Shown here piece after piece: positions 32,911 to 44,117 of a stretch of 64,000 nt of DNA (position 1 is its first letter; each line of letters starts with the position of its first letter). The stretch comes from Phymatolithon calcareum (Eukaryota > Rhodophyta > Florideophyceae > Hapalidiales). The stretch covers positions 2,666,001-2,730,000 of the forward strand of contig OZ345365.1 in assembly GCA_977006965.1 (NCBI GenBank), in the 5' to 3' direction. The translations under genes were made by a program, and so were the position numbers. The notes beneath the pieces were generated by a model. That model was not told the origin of the DNA and did not search any database. It worked only from the letters and a program-made list of their open reading frames with translations.

Positions 32911-34870
32911 CTAAAATAATATACGCAAATTCGTCCTCAGTGTGTTCTGCTTGTGTTGGCGAACCAAGCAGTCAGCGACGCATCCAGCTCTTGAGGAAAG
33001 ATCTGGAGCAGGTCCCGACATTATTCCCCATTGCTCATCGTTGAAGTGGAGGGCATCTGAGGGCTCGTCGTCGAAGTAGGATACCGTTACCCATTTTGGC
33101 TTGCTGTTATTTTTGCGGTCCACGATGCATAGGTTCCAGTCGTACCGGCCTTTATCATCCGACTTTCCAATTACAAATGTGCTTCCCAGAAACGGGACAA
33201 CCGTGTTCGTCCTTCCGTGTACAATTTTGTGGCACTATCAAGTGTAGGCGCAGTTGAGGTCTAAGCGAGCTGAGGAAGGAGAAGTTTCCTCTGTACGTAT
33301 CACACTTGTGCTCGAAATTCATACTTTCAATATCTTCCTCTGTTTTCTTTGAGACCTTTTTTTCCGCCGAATGTGCTGCGTGAAACTCTTATTTCTGGAG
33401 ATCGCCATACCTGCTTCTCTGCGGGACCCGCCACTAAATATTGTGATCCTTTCAGTTGCCGCTTCGACTGTGACGTCTATGAGGGAACATCATCAGCATA
33501 CTGGAGTTGTTCTTGCAGGATTTCAGGTGTCAATTAAAATCTTTCTGCTCTCTCATGCCTCTTGAAGAAAATCTCTAAAGCGACGATGAAGCAGAAAGGG
33601 CTAGGGATGTCTCCTTGGAGCACTCCGCGCTGGACATCGATTGCTCTGGAGTATATCCGGGCCCCTCCTGGCTGTTGAAGGCAGACAACAGCTCTGGCTT
33701 GCTTGTACACCATCGCAACAATCCGCACGTATCTCGGCCACACGGAAGGCACGCAAAGATTCCAGCTAGAATTCGTGCGACAAGCTGTCGAAGGCAGCAT
33801 GGAAGTCAATATAGGATACTTTGGCTTGCCTTCCTTTTTCAAGGAGATGGTCGACAGTCCATGCAAGAATGCATGTGTTGTCGCGGCATCCTTTGGCTTT
33901 CCGGAAACCTGCTTTTGTCTCAAGCAGTTGTGGTTCCACAACTTCTAAGATTCTTCGTAGAATGATAAAATCTTAAAAGCATGTGGTAGAAGGCAGATTG
34001 CTCTGCAGTTTGACCTGTCGGCTTTGTCTTCCTTCTTATACAACTGTAGCAATGTAGGCCGGCATAGTTTCCTTCTCCCAAATTCTCAGAAGAATGTCTG
34101 TTAATGCATTCCGGGCAGAAGGTCTATACTTGTACATCTCCGCTGGAATGTTGTAGATTCCAGAAGATTTCCCCAAAAGACTTCCCTGTCCTGCGACACG
34201 CTGTGACTTCCGGTTACCGGCAGTCCTTACGTGTCCACAGCCTGAAACATGGTTAGGAGCTCGTCGAGTGGTCGCTTAGTCCAGGCGCTGTCCTCTTTGC
34301 AGATACTGTCTTTTGCGAGGCCATTTGTCACGTCCTCGATGGCATCTTTTCCACATTGGCCGGTGAGTTCGATAAGGGTGGATGTGCTCATGGGAGGGAA
34401 CATTCCAAATGACCACTTGATGCAAAGTGTTCTATGTCTTCTTGAGTTGAAGAAGAGGTGCGGGGGTAACGACACTTTCGTGTGCGCTATAGGTCGTTTA
34501 TTCCACTTTTCCACATCCTCTGGGGCCTCCAGTATCTTGTGTCTTTCGTATTTCTTGATGCTTATCGTTGCTGTCGTTTCGTTTGCAGCTTCGCACAGGA
34601 AGCCATTCACTCTCGCGTGGACAATATCTCTCACCGCTTTTCAACTTTCCTTGTTCGCGATCTCTGTTAATTGACCTGATACCAGCGCAGCGCGTATTCT
34701 TATCAATCTCTGCACAAAGCGTCTTGCCAAGACGTCTCACCTTCCCTTGGGTGCGACACATAGCCCTGCACCTGTCCAAGCTTCTTTTTCCAGCTTTCCC
34801 AAGGAGTTGGCCGAAGAACATAGATTACACTTTCATGACTTTCGAGCCCACCCTTACGATCTAAACTCTT
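32911..34870 (-). pseudogene. LINE reverse transcriptase relic with linker and C-terminal parts
   Basis: Reading along the minus strand: 34821-34498 and 34634-34227 give a basic linker-like region containing RVNGFLCEAANE and KWSFGMFPP. 34190-33950 has KSSGIYNIPAEMYKY and a LYKKEDKADRSNCRAICLL phrase, the N-terminal RT motifs. 33941-33534 has GVLQGDIPSPFCFIVALEIF. 33520-33480 has LQYADDV, the RT active site. Further down, FEHKCDTYRGNFSFLSSLR (33320) resembles a degenerate zinc finger, and 33240-32911 encodes IGKSDDKGRYDWNLCIVD, possibly the element's end. Several frameshifts and stops interrupt it. Whether the KWSFGMFPP block belongs upstream of this RT or ends a neighbouring LINE copy is unclear, because at 8000 it lies at a C-terminus. 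Confidence 0.65.
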
Positions 34871-34972
34871 GAAAGCTCTACACTGAGAAGAATGTCTGCT
34901 TCATCAGCTGCATAGCGCGAGTTGGGTCAGCCTGCGCATGCTCCCCACAGCGTCTCAACAGCAAAGCTAGGC

Positions 34973-37329
34973 TTACATTGCAGTGACATCTGCAGATTCA
35001 TCAATGGCACGAGAGTACAGTTCAACAGCACGAATCATATCTGCTTGAACGGCTTCTCCGAGTATGTGTCCGAGCTTCAAAATGGCAGCTACGCTTCCCT
35101 TCTCGACGGCACTTGAGTAGAGATACGAGGCACGGGGTACACCTACCGGAACTCCGTCTGCGCCATATTGGAGTAAATTCCCCAATCGGATCATTGCATC
35201 AACATCATCTCTGTCTTCCACGGCTCGATTATAGAGCACCACCGCACGAGCGGGATCTGCTGGTATTCCTTCCACTCCTTTCTCCGACATAGCTGCAAAC
35301 TTGATCATCGCCGTCACATGTGCGTCCTCATCAATTGCACGAGTATATAACTCAGCAGCACGTAAGGGATCTGGCGCAACACCCTCTGCGCCATATTGAA
35401 GCAAGAGCCCCAGGTTCTGCATGGAGAAATAGTCCATACCTTCCTCGACGGCTCGATTATATAGCTCCACTGCTCGAGGAGGGTCCGCCGGTACTCCCTC
35501 AGCTCCTTTCTCAAGCATAGCTGCCAGGTTGTCCATTGCGACAACGTCTGCGGCCTCATTAATTGCACGTTTGTATAATTCAAAAGCACGAATCGGATCG
35601 ACCGCAACACCCTCCGCACCATATTGAAGTAAGACTCCCAATTTATTCATAGCACAACAGTTTTCGCCTTGCTCAACGACTCGATTATATAGCTCCACGG
35701 CTCGAGCAGGGTTTACCGGTACTCTCTCAGATCCTTTATCTAGCATGTATGCAAGGTTGATCATTGCGGACACGCTCGACCACTGCTCGCCTTCCTCGAC
35801 GGCTCGATTATATAGCTCCACCGCGCGCGCAGTGTCTGGCGGTACTCCTTCAGCTCCGCTTTCAAGCATATACGCAAGGTTGTTCATTGCCGGCACGCTC
35901 GCCCACTCATCAATTGCACATATGTATAGCTCAAAAGCATGAACAGGATCGACTGCAACACTCTCAGCGCCGTGGTGAAGTAAGTAACCCAAGCTTTTCA
36001 TCGCGTCAGCATCCCGGCCTAACTCGTTGGCTCGATTATATAGCTCCACCGCTCGAACCGGGTCTGCCGGTATTCCCTCAGCTCCTTTTACAAGCATATC
36101 TGCCAAGTTGATCATTGCGACTGCGTCTGTGGCCTCATCAATTGCACGTTTGTATAGTTCAAGAGCACAAACCGGATTATCAGAAACACCCTCCGCACCA
36201 TCCTCAAGCAAGAGCCCAAAGTTGTTCATAGCATCAGCATCCTGGCATTCCTCGACTGCTCGACTATATATCTCCACCGCTCGAACCGGGTCTGTCGGTA
36301 CTCCTTCAGCTCCGTTTTCAAGCATATTTGCCATGTTGGTCATTGCGACCACGTTTCCGCCCTCATCAATTGCTCGTTCATATAGCTTATAAGCCCGAAT
36401 CGGATCTGGTGGAATACTCTCTGCACCATACTGGAGCAGGAGTCCAAGGTTCAACATAGCAGGAACATAGTCACCTTCCTTGATAGCATGATTATACAGC
36501 TCCACGGCACGAGTCACGTCTGCCGGTACTCCTTCACCACCGTCCTCCATCAACATTGCCAATTTGTTCATAGCGACCACACTTGCGCCCTCATCAATGG
36601 CTCGATTGTATAGTTCAATAGAACTCGGCGGATGAGCTGGGACACCCTCTGCACCGTCTTAGAACATGCTAACTACCTTTGTCATAGCAGGCACATACCC
36701 GTAATCCTCAATGGCACGATTCGACAACTTCACAGCTCGACGTGGGTCCGCTGGTACTCCTTCTGCTCCACTTACCAGCAAATCCGCCAAACTTTCCATT
36801 GCAATCACGTTTGCGTCCTTATCAATTGCCCGGATGTATAGTTCACTAGCACGAACAGGATCTACGCCAACACCGTCCGCGCCATATTGGAGTACCTTCC
36901 CCAAGTTATCCTTGGCGTGAACATTCTCGTCGTCTTCGATGGCACACTATAAAGTCACAACGCGCGGCGCGGGTCTGCCGGAAATCGTTCAGCTCCATCC
37001 TGCAGCAACATTCCGAGGTTGTTCATCGCCTTTCCATATCCTCGCTCGGCGGCCGAAGTATACACCGCAACTGCGCGAGAAAGATCCACAGGTACGCCCT
37101 CCGCACCATGCTGAAACAAGAGTGCCAATCTGTTCATGGCCTCGACATCCCCTTTTCGACGATTGCGCAAAGTGTACAGATCAATGGCAAGACGAAGGTC
37201 TTCTAGCACGCGATTTTCAAAATTTGTGTCATGTTCATGGATTTCACGTCTAGACGATAAGACGGAGCGATTCAAGTCTGCTCGTGTACTATTTGGATCA
37301 TTGCGTAGGGAACTTCCGAGATCGCCCAT
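34973..37329 (-). pseudogene. Long Sel1-repeat array protein, broken twice
   Basis: From ATG 37327-37329 an N-terminal region with no repeats (MGDLGSSLRNDPNSTRADL) leads into about 19 Sel1-like repeats of about 37-38 residues. Consensus is LLQYGAEGV..DP.RA.ELY.RAIDE or MLEKGAEGVPADPARAVEL followed by YNRAVEEG. The two types mostly alternate, so the true unit is a pair of repeats. A stop and a small deletion at about 36950-36960 and a CAA-to-TAA-type nonsense at 36659-36661 split it into three frames: 37329-36955, 36904-36659 and 36580-34973 (535 codons). Everything else stays open, so inactivation is recent, unless the breaks are assembly errors. Sel1 proteins are scaffolds or adaptors; no signal peptide is evident. 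Confidence 0.85.
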
Positions 37330-38006
37330 AGCAAAAATTAGGTATGCACGAGTCAGGTGGGGCGGTCTTTGACCACAAATCTCAATTCCTCAGATCAGGT
37401 TCGGGCGAACAAGCCAGTTAAAAGTTTCATATGACGACATGTGTTCCAATGAATTCGAGCATGATGACAATACAAATTGATTATAGCAGAATAGATCTGA
37501 AAATATTAATCGGCCTTCAGACGTGCTCGACACGATGCGAATCGCGATGATGTCCTCTACAGCCATCACCGCACTTCATCTTGGCGCACTTTTGCTTCAC
37601 AAGGCAGCCCTGAAAACAGCGTTATACAATCATGGTGCAAAGTTATGAGTTTTGCATGCATAGATTTTTGCATCTGTTTTTCACATGCAGGCAACGTGCC
37701 CAGTCTCAGCACGATACTTGTCCGTCCACCTTCAAGTCACAGGCCCTGGAGACAGCTGGACGTGCACAGTAGACCTGCGTCGGAAGATTTGTGCGAGGTG
37801 CCGGAATCTCCGCGGTAATTATCAGAGATCCTAGCCTGGGCTTGGGACTCCAAAACTTTTTGCCGATTATGCGTAACCGCCGACGTACCTCTTTGTTGGC
37901 AATCGCCGTGGTGCTGCAGAAGGATGCGGGAAATAACGAAAGAGCTTAAAATGGGTGATTGAGGCTGTTTGGGCTCTTTTTTCTGTATTCTGCCGAGACC
38001 AAACCA
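37330..38006. other. Intergenic, nothing recognised
   Basis: No credible ORF. This would hold the promoter of the minus-strand Sel1 gene; no specific site is identifiable. Confidence 0.35.
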
Positions 38007-38815
38007 TTACAGAACTTCAAAATCAGCCTCATCGTTGACAACCGCGTATTGCTCAACAAATGCCTTCATTTCTACATAGATCAATTTCGCCGAGCACTCG
38101 CGCCACGCCAAATTCTATTTTTGATCTATGTGCGTTTGGACTGCAAACGGCAATGGAATACGAGCAACAGACTCCAAGTTGTCAGACATGCGATCGCGCA
38201 CCTTTTTCAGAGCATCCTCAAATCCAGTATACTTCGGGTGGAACACTCGAAAATCATCTGCAGACTGTGAGCCCAGCCATTTTCGATGCATCATTTGCAA
38301 GTCTACCAAAGGGGCTGGCCACATGACTGTAATGTCCAGTGTCATACCTCCAGGAGAAACTGATATGGAAATTACGCCAGAGTCCACACCTGAGGGTAGA
38401 ATTACAGCTGCAGTGATTCTCTTGTTCATAGTGCCTGGCTCCTTCCATGTGGAAAGCAAGTAAAGCGGTTTGAAGAACTTGTCCCCAATAGTCAGCTCGG
38501 AACCAGCTCCTGTCTCGATACGTCGACGTCGCTATGGTCAACCGTTGCTACGTAGAAAATAAAGTAATAAGTTAGAACACATTTAAGCAGCATGAAATTT
38601 GCAAGAAAATAATTCTTACCGTTGACAAACTCCTTCTTCACATTATTAAAGCAAGTCCTGAAGTTGTTCAGCTTATGTTCCTTGAAAATTTCTTCTTCTG
38701 CCGAACAGATTTAGGGTCACTTTGATCGGTGATATCTCCAACCTTGAACTTCAGCCGAATAATCTAAACGGCTTCTGATGTTTTGGGTAAGTTTTTTAGA
38801 TTTTTTTGGCGGCAT
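38007..38815 (-). pseudogene. Unknown two-exon family, decayed copy
   Basis: Starts at ATG 38813-38815 (MPPKKSKKLTQ) and ends at TAA 38007-38009. A likely intron starts GTAAGAATT at about 38624 and ends CTACGTAG at about 38556. Exon 2 encodes FFKPLYLLSTWKEPGTM, DITVMWPAPLVDL, VFHPKYTGFEDALKKVRD and PLPFAVQTHID. All of these align with the gene at 48427-49319. A TAG follows ...HIDQK near 38115, after which the frame continues as NLAWRECSAK to a matching C-terminus. Exon 1 also has a frame break. The family is unknown to me; both copies lie near Harbinger-type transposases. Confidence 0.65.
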
Positions 38816-40949
38816 TTTGCAAAAAAATCCGAATTGAAAATCCCAAGGGAAAAATTCAGGCAGTACGAGAGGTAGACGACTTTTAAAGGATGGTTTCGAG
38901 TACTCCAGGGCTTTATAATAGTTCTCGTACACCGTAATTGAATAATCCCGCCAAATTGAAGACGACGGTGACATATTACGCGCTGCGAGAGAGGAATACG
39001 TTTCAATGCAGAATTGTTTAAGTCTTCTGATGTTCTGGAATGATAGTATAGTAAGGAGGAAGATAGTGCTCTTCGGATGCTTAGAAATTTCTTGAAAAGT
39101 AAAGATTCATGGAAGGTATCCTGTACGAATTATATATGTTCTTGCAAATTGAAAAATGGGAGTAATAATTTCCCCGTCTGCACAATAACTACACATGTTT
39201 CAGGTGAATATCTACAGTACAGAGTGATATAATACTGATCTGATCAACTACTTGTGCCTCAAGCTGAACCAATGTTTGTCAAAACAGTGCAACGTAATCG
39301 CCCATTGCTTTACTGATTAAGATTAGGGAAAGCTCTACATGATGATCCATCCCCATACTGTACCATATTTAAAATCGAAGGGTATCGTTTTCGGATTCGT
39401 GCTGTCATGATTTGGTTTGCCATCCCCATGCAATGGCCGTAAGACTATTATGGTTTTTTTCAAAAGAATCGGAATTCGAAATTCTGTGATTGGACGAATT
39501 TCCGCAGGATCCTGATAGAGGCAGGCTACGCTCTCGTAATTTCATAAGAGGAAAACAGTATCCACGACTGTCGGCCAAAGAACAATTTCTGCATTTCGAG
39601 TGTAGTGATACTCTCAGTTTTATTTTCATTCCACTCTGACGCTCCCGACTGATAGTGTCCATAAGATTCCAAGTTAAGGAAAACAAGTTCCGTAACGGTA
39701 TTTAGGACCCCAAAACTTTCGCGAAACTTATGCGAAACTTTCGGATAATACTTTTGCAGCTTAATGTGCAATACAGTAAACGGTATTCTTTGAGGGGCGA
39801 AAGTAGATAGTTTTCACAATGAGACGACTAACGTTTTTGCATAAGTTGGGAAAATGCATGCTCATTTATAGTATTCTACAAAAAAATTGAAAAATGACAA
39901 ATAGTTCATCGTCGTAAAATGTCTTTATGAATTCGAAATTTCGCACTTATGGCGAAAGTTTGGACTCTTTCCAAAGCTCTTTCGTCCAGTTCGATTCATT
40001 TTTCAACTACGTTGTTCTGCTATATTGCTCAGCGTGTGGCACTTATTCTTCCAATGTAAGTATGTGTTTCGTACTTCGTTTATATGGATACTTTCTCTGT
40101 GAGAAGCCTAGGCCAAGAGATTTCGTTTTTAATCTTTTGCCTCTAAATCGAGCATGCCGTCCGAAAAAAATCTATAAGTTTCACAAGGATAGAGTTAGAG
40201 CATTTCAGCCTTCCGTAATTTTACAATCATAGGCAACGAAAATAACTCCTGTGCTAGGCCTTCTTTAAGTTTCGTAATTAGGAGATCTAGAGCAATCTAT
40301 GGGACCAGCTTCAATTTTTCAAAACAAATATACAGGAAAGAAAAGCAACCTACAACGATGTATGTCAATGTCAAACTCAGGTCAAATTTGTGGAATAAGC
40401 AATGAACTGGTGTAAGGGGCCTATTCTAGGAAGGGGGATTTTCTTCAGCTCCGACGACGTCATAGTGCATACTCTATACAATGCCGTGTAAGGGTTCATG
40501 ACTAACGACTACTCTACATTACCTATTTATCGAGTGTGCCCATCTAGTGAAGAGTTTTTAAAAACCAGAATTAGGAGAATGCTTTTTTCTGTCATCATTT
40601 CAATCCATCTATGATAGATGACCTTTGCTATTATTCGTTGTGCAAATGCTGCCTTATCGTGCTCCTCCATTTTACGTTTGAGATGGGAATAGCTACCTAT
40701 GGGAGCCGATATCCAGAAAAATATCGAAAAAACTTCATAGCGTGGGGGGAAGTGTTGCCTTATTAAGCTCCTCCTTACTGGCATTGAAAATGTTTGCATA
40801 TCTCTAATCATAAGTCATTAGTAGAGTTTCGTGGAAGCAATATTAGTGTAAGGAGCACGTCATTGTAGCCCGTGAAGCCAAAACGCTAAAAAGGTCACCA
40901 GAGTATTATTTTGTCCTTACATAACTAGCTCAGACGTAAAAATCCAGCC
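38816..40949. other. AT-rich intergenic stretch
   Basis: No coding sequence recognised. Several copies of a GCGAAAG/ACTTTCGC motif occur at 39715-39745 and 39950-39960, similar to those near the other Harbinger-related loci (44490-44640, 50340-50590). Confidence 0.4.
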
Positions 40950-41607
40950 ATGAGAAGCTCGTTTCAGTTCCTAACGGCCGATGTTTTTTCGAATTGTGCC
41001 CAAAGCATGCTTCGAAACTCACCAGGGCTGAGCGTAATCGTGCAGTATCGCCGCTTTCGTGCACTCTTTGGTGTGTCACCCCTCGTTGCGGCCACGGTAT
41101 GGAATTTAATTGGATTTTCTATGCCATCTACGTCCAGCCCAGTGCACCTCCTGTGGAGTCTTTTGTTTCTAAAATCGTATGCAAGCGAGGCCAATAACCG
41201 CCTAATCGCTGGAGTGGATGAGAAGACATTTCGGAAATCGTCTTGGACGTTTGTTGGACTGATTTCGCAACTTGTAAAATTTTCTGAATGGCTATGAAGC
41301 AAGCCCTCGTTCTGGAGAAAAGGTTACCGCTGATGGTGGATATAGGGACAGTGATTGCGAAAGAATTGGTTTTGCCGATGAAATATACGAAAATTTTCAT
41401 GTACACGCCCGGGGAAGGCATGAAACTGTTAACAGGAGATTTAAACAGTTTTCAGTAGCAGGGCAGCGCTTTCGTCATGAGCGCACGTTACATACCCCTT
41501 GCTTTCATGCAGTGGCCAATCTCACCCAAATTTCAATTGAAAAAGAAAACCTCTCTTTGGCATCTGGTGCGATAAAAGAGAGAGAATTCCAATACTTTAT
41601 TTTCTGA
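40950..41607 (+). pseudogene. PIF/Harbinger-type transposase, copy a (internally deleted)
   Basis: From ATG 40950 the frame reads RRFRALFGVSP..AATVWNLI, then HLLWSLLFLKSYASE and DEKTFRK, the N-terminal part of an IS5/Harbinger DDE protein. It passes a GTAAAA donor-like site at about 41273 and soon stops. In another frame 41311-41607 continues TADGGYRDSD, then RGRHETVNRRFKQF and FHAVANLTQ, which hold the second aspartate and the catalytic glutamate. The section with the first aspartate (VDGTD in copy b) is missing, so a deletion starting in the intron removed it. It runs towards copy b, tail to tail. Confidence 0.75.
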
Positions 41608-41964
41608 CTAGAAAAAATAAACTCTAAATTTCAAAAAAAAATCTCCTCAAATACTGAACATTTTTTGAATTTTGTGTTAAAAATCAAATAATGCTCAATT
41701 CCGTAATTTCCCGCATCCTCGAGAATCTTTAGTGTCATACGGAGATATTTGATCAAAATGGCTCCTGTGACGAAGATAATATGGGAGATAGGTAATGATT
41801 TATTTGAAAACTCGCAGCGCCTCACCAAGGAGTACAGGGGAGTGCGGGAAATATCCATATTTCCAATATTTAGATTTGCAGTTTGATAAAATGGACGTAC
41901 TTCTTTGTAGAAAAACGGAATAGTTCTGCTTTAATTTTTGTGCCAGAGAAATCATCAAGGTGTT

Positions 41965-42883
41965 CTAGTCAAAATCAAAACCGAACAAAGGCTCTCCCAT
42001 ATCTATTGCTATCTGTGTCAGATTAGCCACCGCATGGAAGCAATAAGAATGCAAACAAAGATCGTGTTTGAATCGGTCTCCGACCACTGCAAACTGCTAA
42101 ACCCAGCGATTCACGGTTTCGTGCCTCGCTCGCGATTCACTATGGAAACCACTACGTATATCCGTACTGAGCGAATATTTCTCGTATTTCTCGTCCCTGT
42201 ACCCGCCATCTGCGACAACACGTTCCCCTTCCACGAGAGATCTTCTCATGGCATCCCGAAAAATACGCACGTCACTATAAGCTCCACAGGGGAATGTTCC
42301 GTACACCTAGACGATGTGGCCAGTAGCGATGCACACACCCACTTCATATCGAAGACCTGGGCCATGAAACGTGTGAGAATACCACTTTGAGCTAAAGGGT
42401 GTAGGTTCGTACATTCGACAGTCTGTCCCATCCACTGAGACCTGGAAGCGATAGCTATTAATTCCTTGAAAACGGTTCTCCCAACGGATCTGTTCAAAAA
42501 TTATTGAATTTAGTGAACGATTCATATAAATGCTGAGAGATGAGTTCTTAACATACCACTTTAAGATTAGAAATCAAATGCACAAAAGTCCAAGACCATT
42601 TCCGAAAAGTTTTTTCATCGACATTGGCAATGATCCGAATATTATGCTCTGAAGCATACTACTTTAAAAACATGCATGCCCAAAGAAAATGCCTCGGGGT
42701 GATTTTGGGGGCATCAAACTTCCAATTTAATTCCAAGCTCTCGCACAAGAGATCGGCGATACGCCAAGCAGGGCTCGGAAGCGACGAAACTCCACATATA
42801 CACTGAGACCAGGCGCCTGATGCAACATGGTCCGGCCTTCTGAGGTGAATATAGATCGTTAGTGCAGAAGTGCATGATTCCAT
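41965..42883 (-). pseudogene. PIF/Harbinger-type transposase, copy b
   Basis: Starts at ATG 42881-42883. The N-terminal part is frameshifted (RRFRALLGVSP in one frame, RHFLWACMFLK in another), followed by ANVDEKTFRKWSWTFV. A 66-nt intron (42491-42556 on the minus strand, GTATGT...TTGAACAG) separates it from IRWENRFQGINSY and VSVDGTDCRMYEPTPF (first aspartate), GPGLRYEVGVCIATGHIV, VVADGGYRDEK (second) and RHETVNRWV (glutamate). A stop then interrupts RWV.QFAVVGDRF before the end at TAG 41965-41967. All three catalytic residues survive. The hAT element at 42893 inserted so close that its target duplication ends two bases upstream of the ATG. Confidence 0.8.
42491..42556 (-). other. 66-nt GT-AG intron in Harbinger copy b
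   Basis: Donor GTATGT and acceptor TTTTGAACAG join two blocks that are continuous in related proteins. Copy c has a candidate intron at the same place (51134-51211). Confidence 0.65.
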
Positions 42884-42884
42884 G

Positions 42885-42892
42885 GTGGAGAT
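42885..42892. repeat. hAT derivative target duplication, left
   Basis: GTGGAGAT, identical to 44110-44117. Confidence 0.92.
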
Positions 42893-43060
42893 CAGGGGTT
42901 GCGCCAATTCCATTGTTTGAGATTGCAGTCCCGGGTGAAATTTATCAATTTAATTGCTCCGTTTTGTTTGTAGCAATTCGCATTGCAATTGGAAGGCTTC
43001 CTACAATATAGACATCAATACTAAGATAGCTGTTCATCGCCTTTTAACGTTCCTTGAGCT

Positions 43061-43315
43061 TCATACCATTGACGATTGAACTGTGAACGACGACCCGGAT
43101 CTCAACTTCTCGACAAGAACGGCTTGGTATGTCTCTAGCAAATGTTCTTCGCTTCCACCTCCAATGCAATGCTTGAGATGATTGTACGGGTTGGAGAACC
43201 CAGTACCCTTTTCGTAGAAAAACTCACTTTCTCCGGGACACTGATCACTCTTTGAGCAGAGATAGACGCAAAATGGCACATTCCGTCGAGTTAGGCCTAC
43301 TTGACGCGAGTGCAT
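43061..43315 (-). pseudogene. hAT transposase N-terminal fragment
   Basis: 84 codons from ATG: NVPFCVYLCSKSDQC, then FFYEKGTGFSNPYNHLKHC, a BED-type zinc finger pattern (C-x2/3-C...H-x-x-C). The second half matches EKGTGYTNPYSHL..C in the hAT at 8486-15682. It ends in a stop before any catalytic motif. Confidence 0.7.
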
Positions 43316-43767
43316 ATCACGGGTTTGTTCTCAAATGAGCTTCATCAGCAGCTGCACAACTTGTTTCTGCTTTGGTGTCGGTGAAGGTAGTGTCATCGCT
43401 AGTACAGCGGAATGTGCTGGAACGTTGAACGAGGTCTAGTAGATGGGCTGGACTCGACTGTGAAGGGCAATGCGTGAGAATTTCGGAGAAGGCTGATAGG
43501 TTTCAAATCAAGAGATCTAATGCTATCCCTTTTATACTTGAGATTGAACCATCGTGACTGCTGGACTCTAATCGTAGCTAAAGACATTCAAGCCGTTGTT
43601 CTGTATCTGGCTGGTAAATTGATCGATACAGCTAAGTAGATGATAGCAATGAATAGGCCCATTGTTGAAACCGTTTGGAGTCCAACGGCTCAATCTCGTC
43701 TTTATGTAACATAGCAATAAGTAGCCATGGCCCAAGTTTCATAGATGTTTTGATGGCATGCAGAACG

Positions 43768-43926
43768 TACTCTGGGTATTACTAGAACAAAAACCACGTA
43801 CTGGACATAAGGTAAGTACGTTGATTCTTGCATCCGATTATTGTGCTGTGTCTAATGTTCATCTACTTACTCTGGGTATTATTGAACAAAGACCACGTAC
43901 TGAACGTGAGGTGAGTACGTTGATTC
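43768..43926 (+). repeat. Direct duplication within the hAT derivative
   Basis: A 60-bp block beginning TACTCTGGGTATTA at 43768 recurs at 43868 with about eight changes. It is followed by a run of twelve or more C at about 43947. Confidence 0.75.
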
Positions 43927-44117
43927 CCTCAACATTCTGCTTTACTCCCCCCCCCCCCATAACATTCCCCTGATCCAATGCTCATCTACTTCGATCCTCA
44001 GTATTAGGTGCGACCAATTCGAATTGCAATTCAGTTCGAAGAACTAATTTGGGTGGAATTGGGAAAAATTGCAATTAAATTGATAGCAATGGAATTGGCG
44101 CAACCCCTGGTGGAGAT

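Larger units (their letters stand above)
42893..44109 (-). mobile_element. hAT derivative, 1217 bp, internally deleted
   Basis: The termini are a perfect 23-bp inverted repeat starting CAGGGGTTGCGCCAATTCC, and an exact 8-bp duplication GTGGAGAT flanks them. The 43061-43315 coding piece is an N-terminal BED-finger-like domain of a hAT transposase; the catalytic remainder is absent. The rest includes a duplicated block and a poly-C run. The perfect TIRs and duplication indicate a young, trans-mobilised deletion derivative. Confidence 0.93.

Noticed and set aside
38115-38463. Plus-strand ORF at 38128-38463
   Set aside because: Shadow of the minus-strand unknown-family pseudogene, which aligns with its paralogue.
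43940-43975. Poly-C run as a functional signal
   Set aside because: Simple homopolymer inside a hAT derivative; a related short C-run at 32766 suggests shared repeat descent only.
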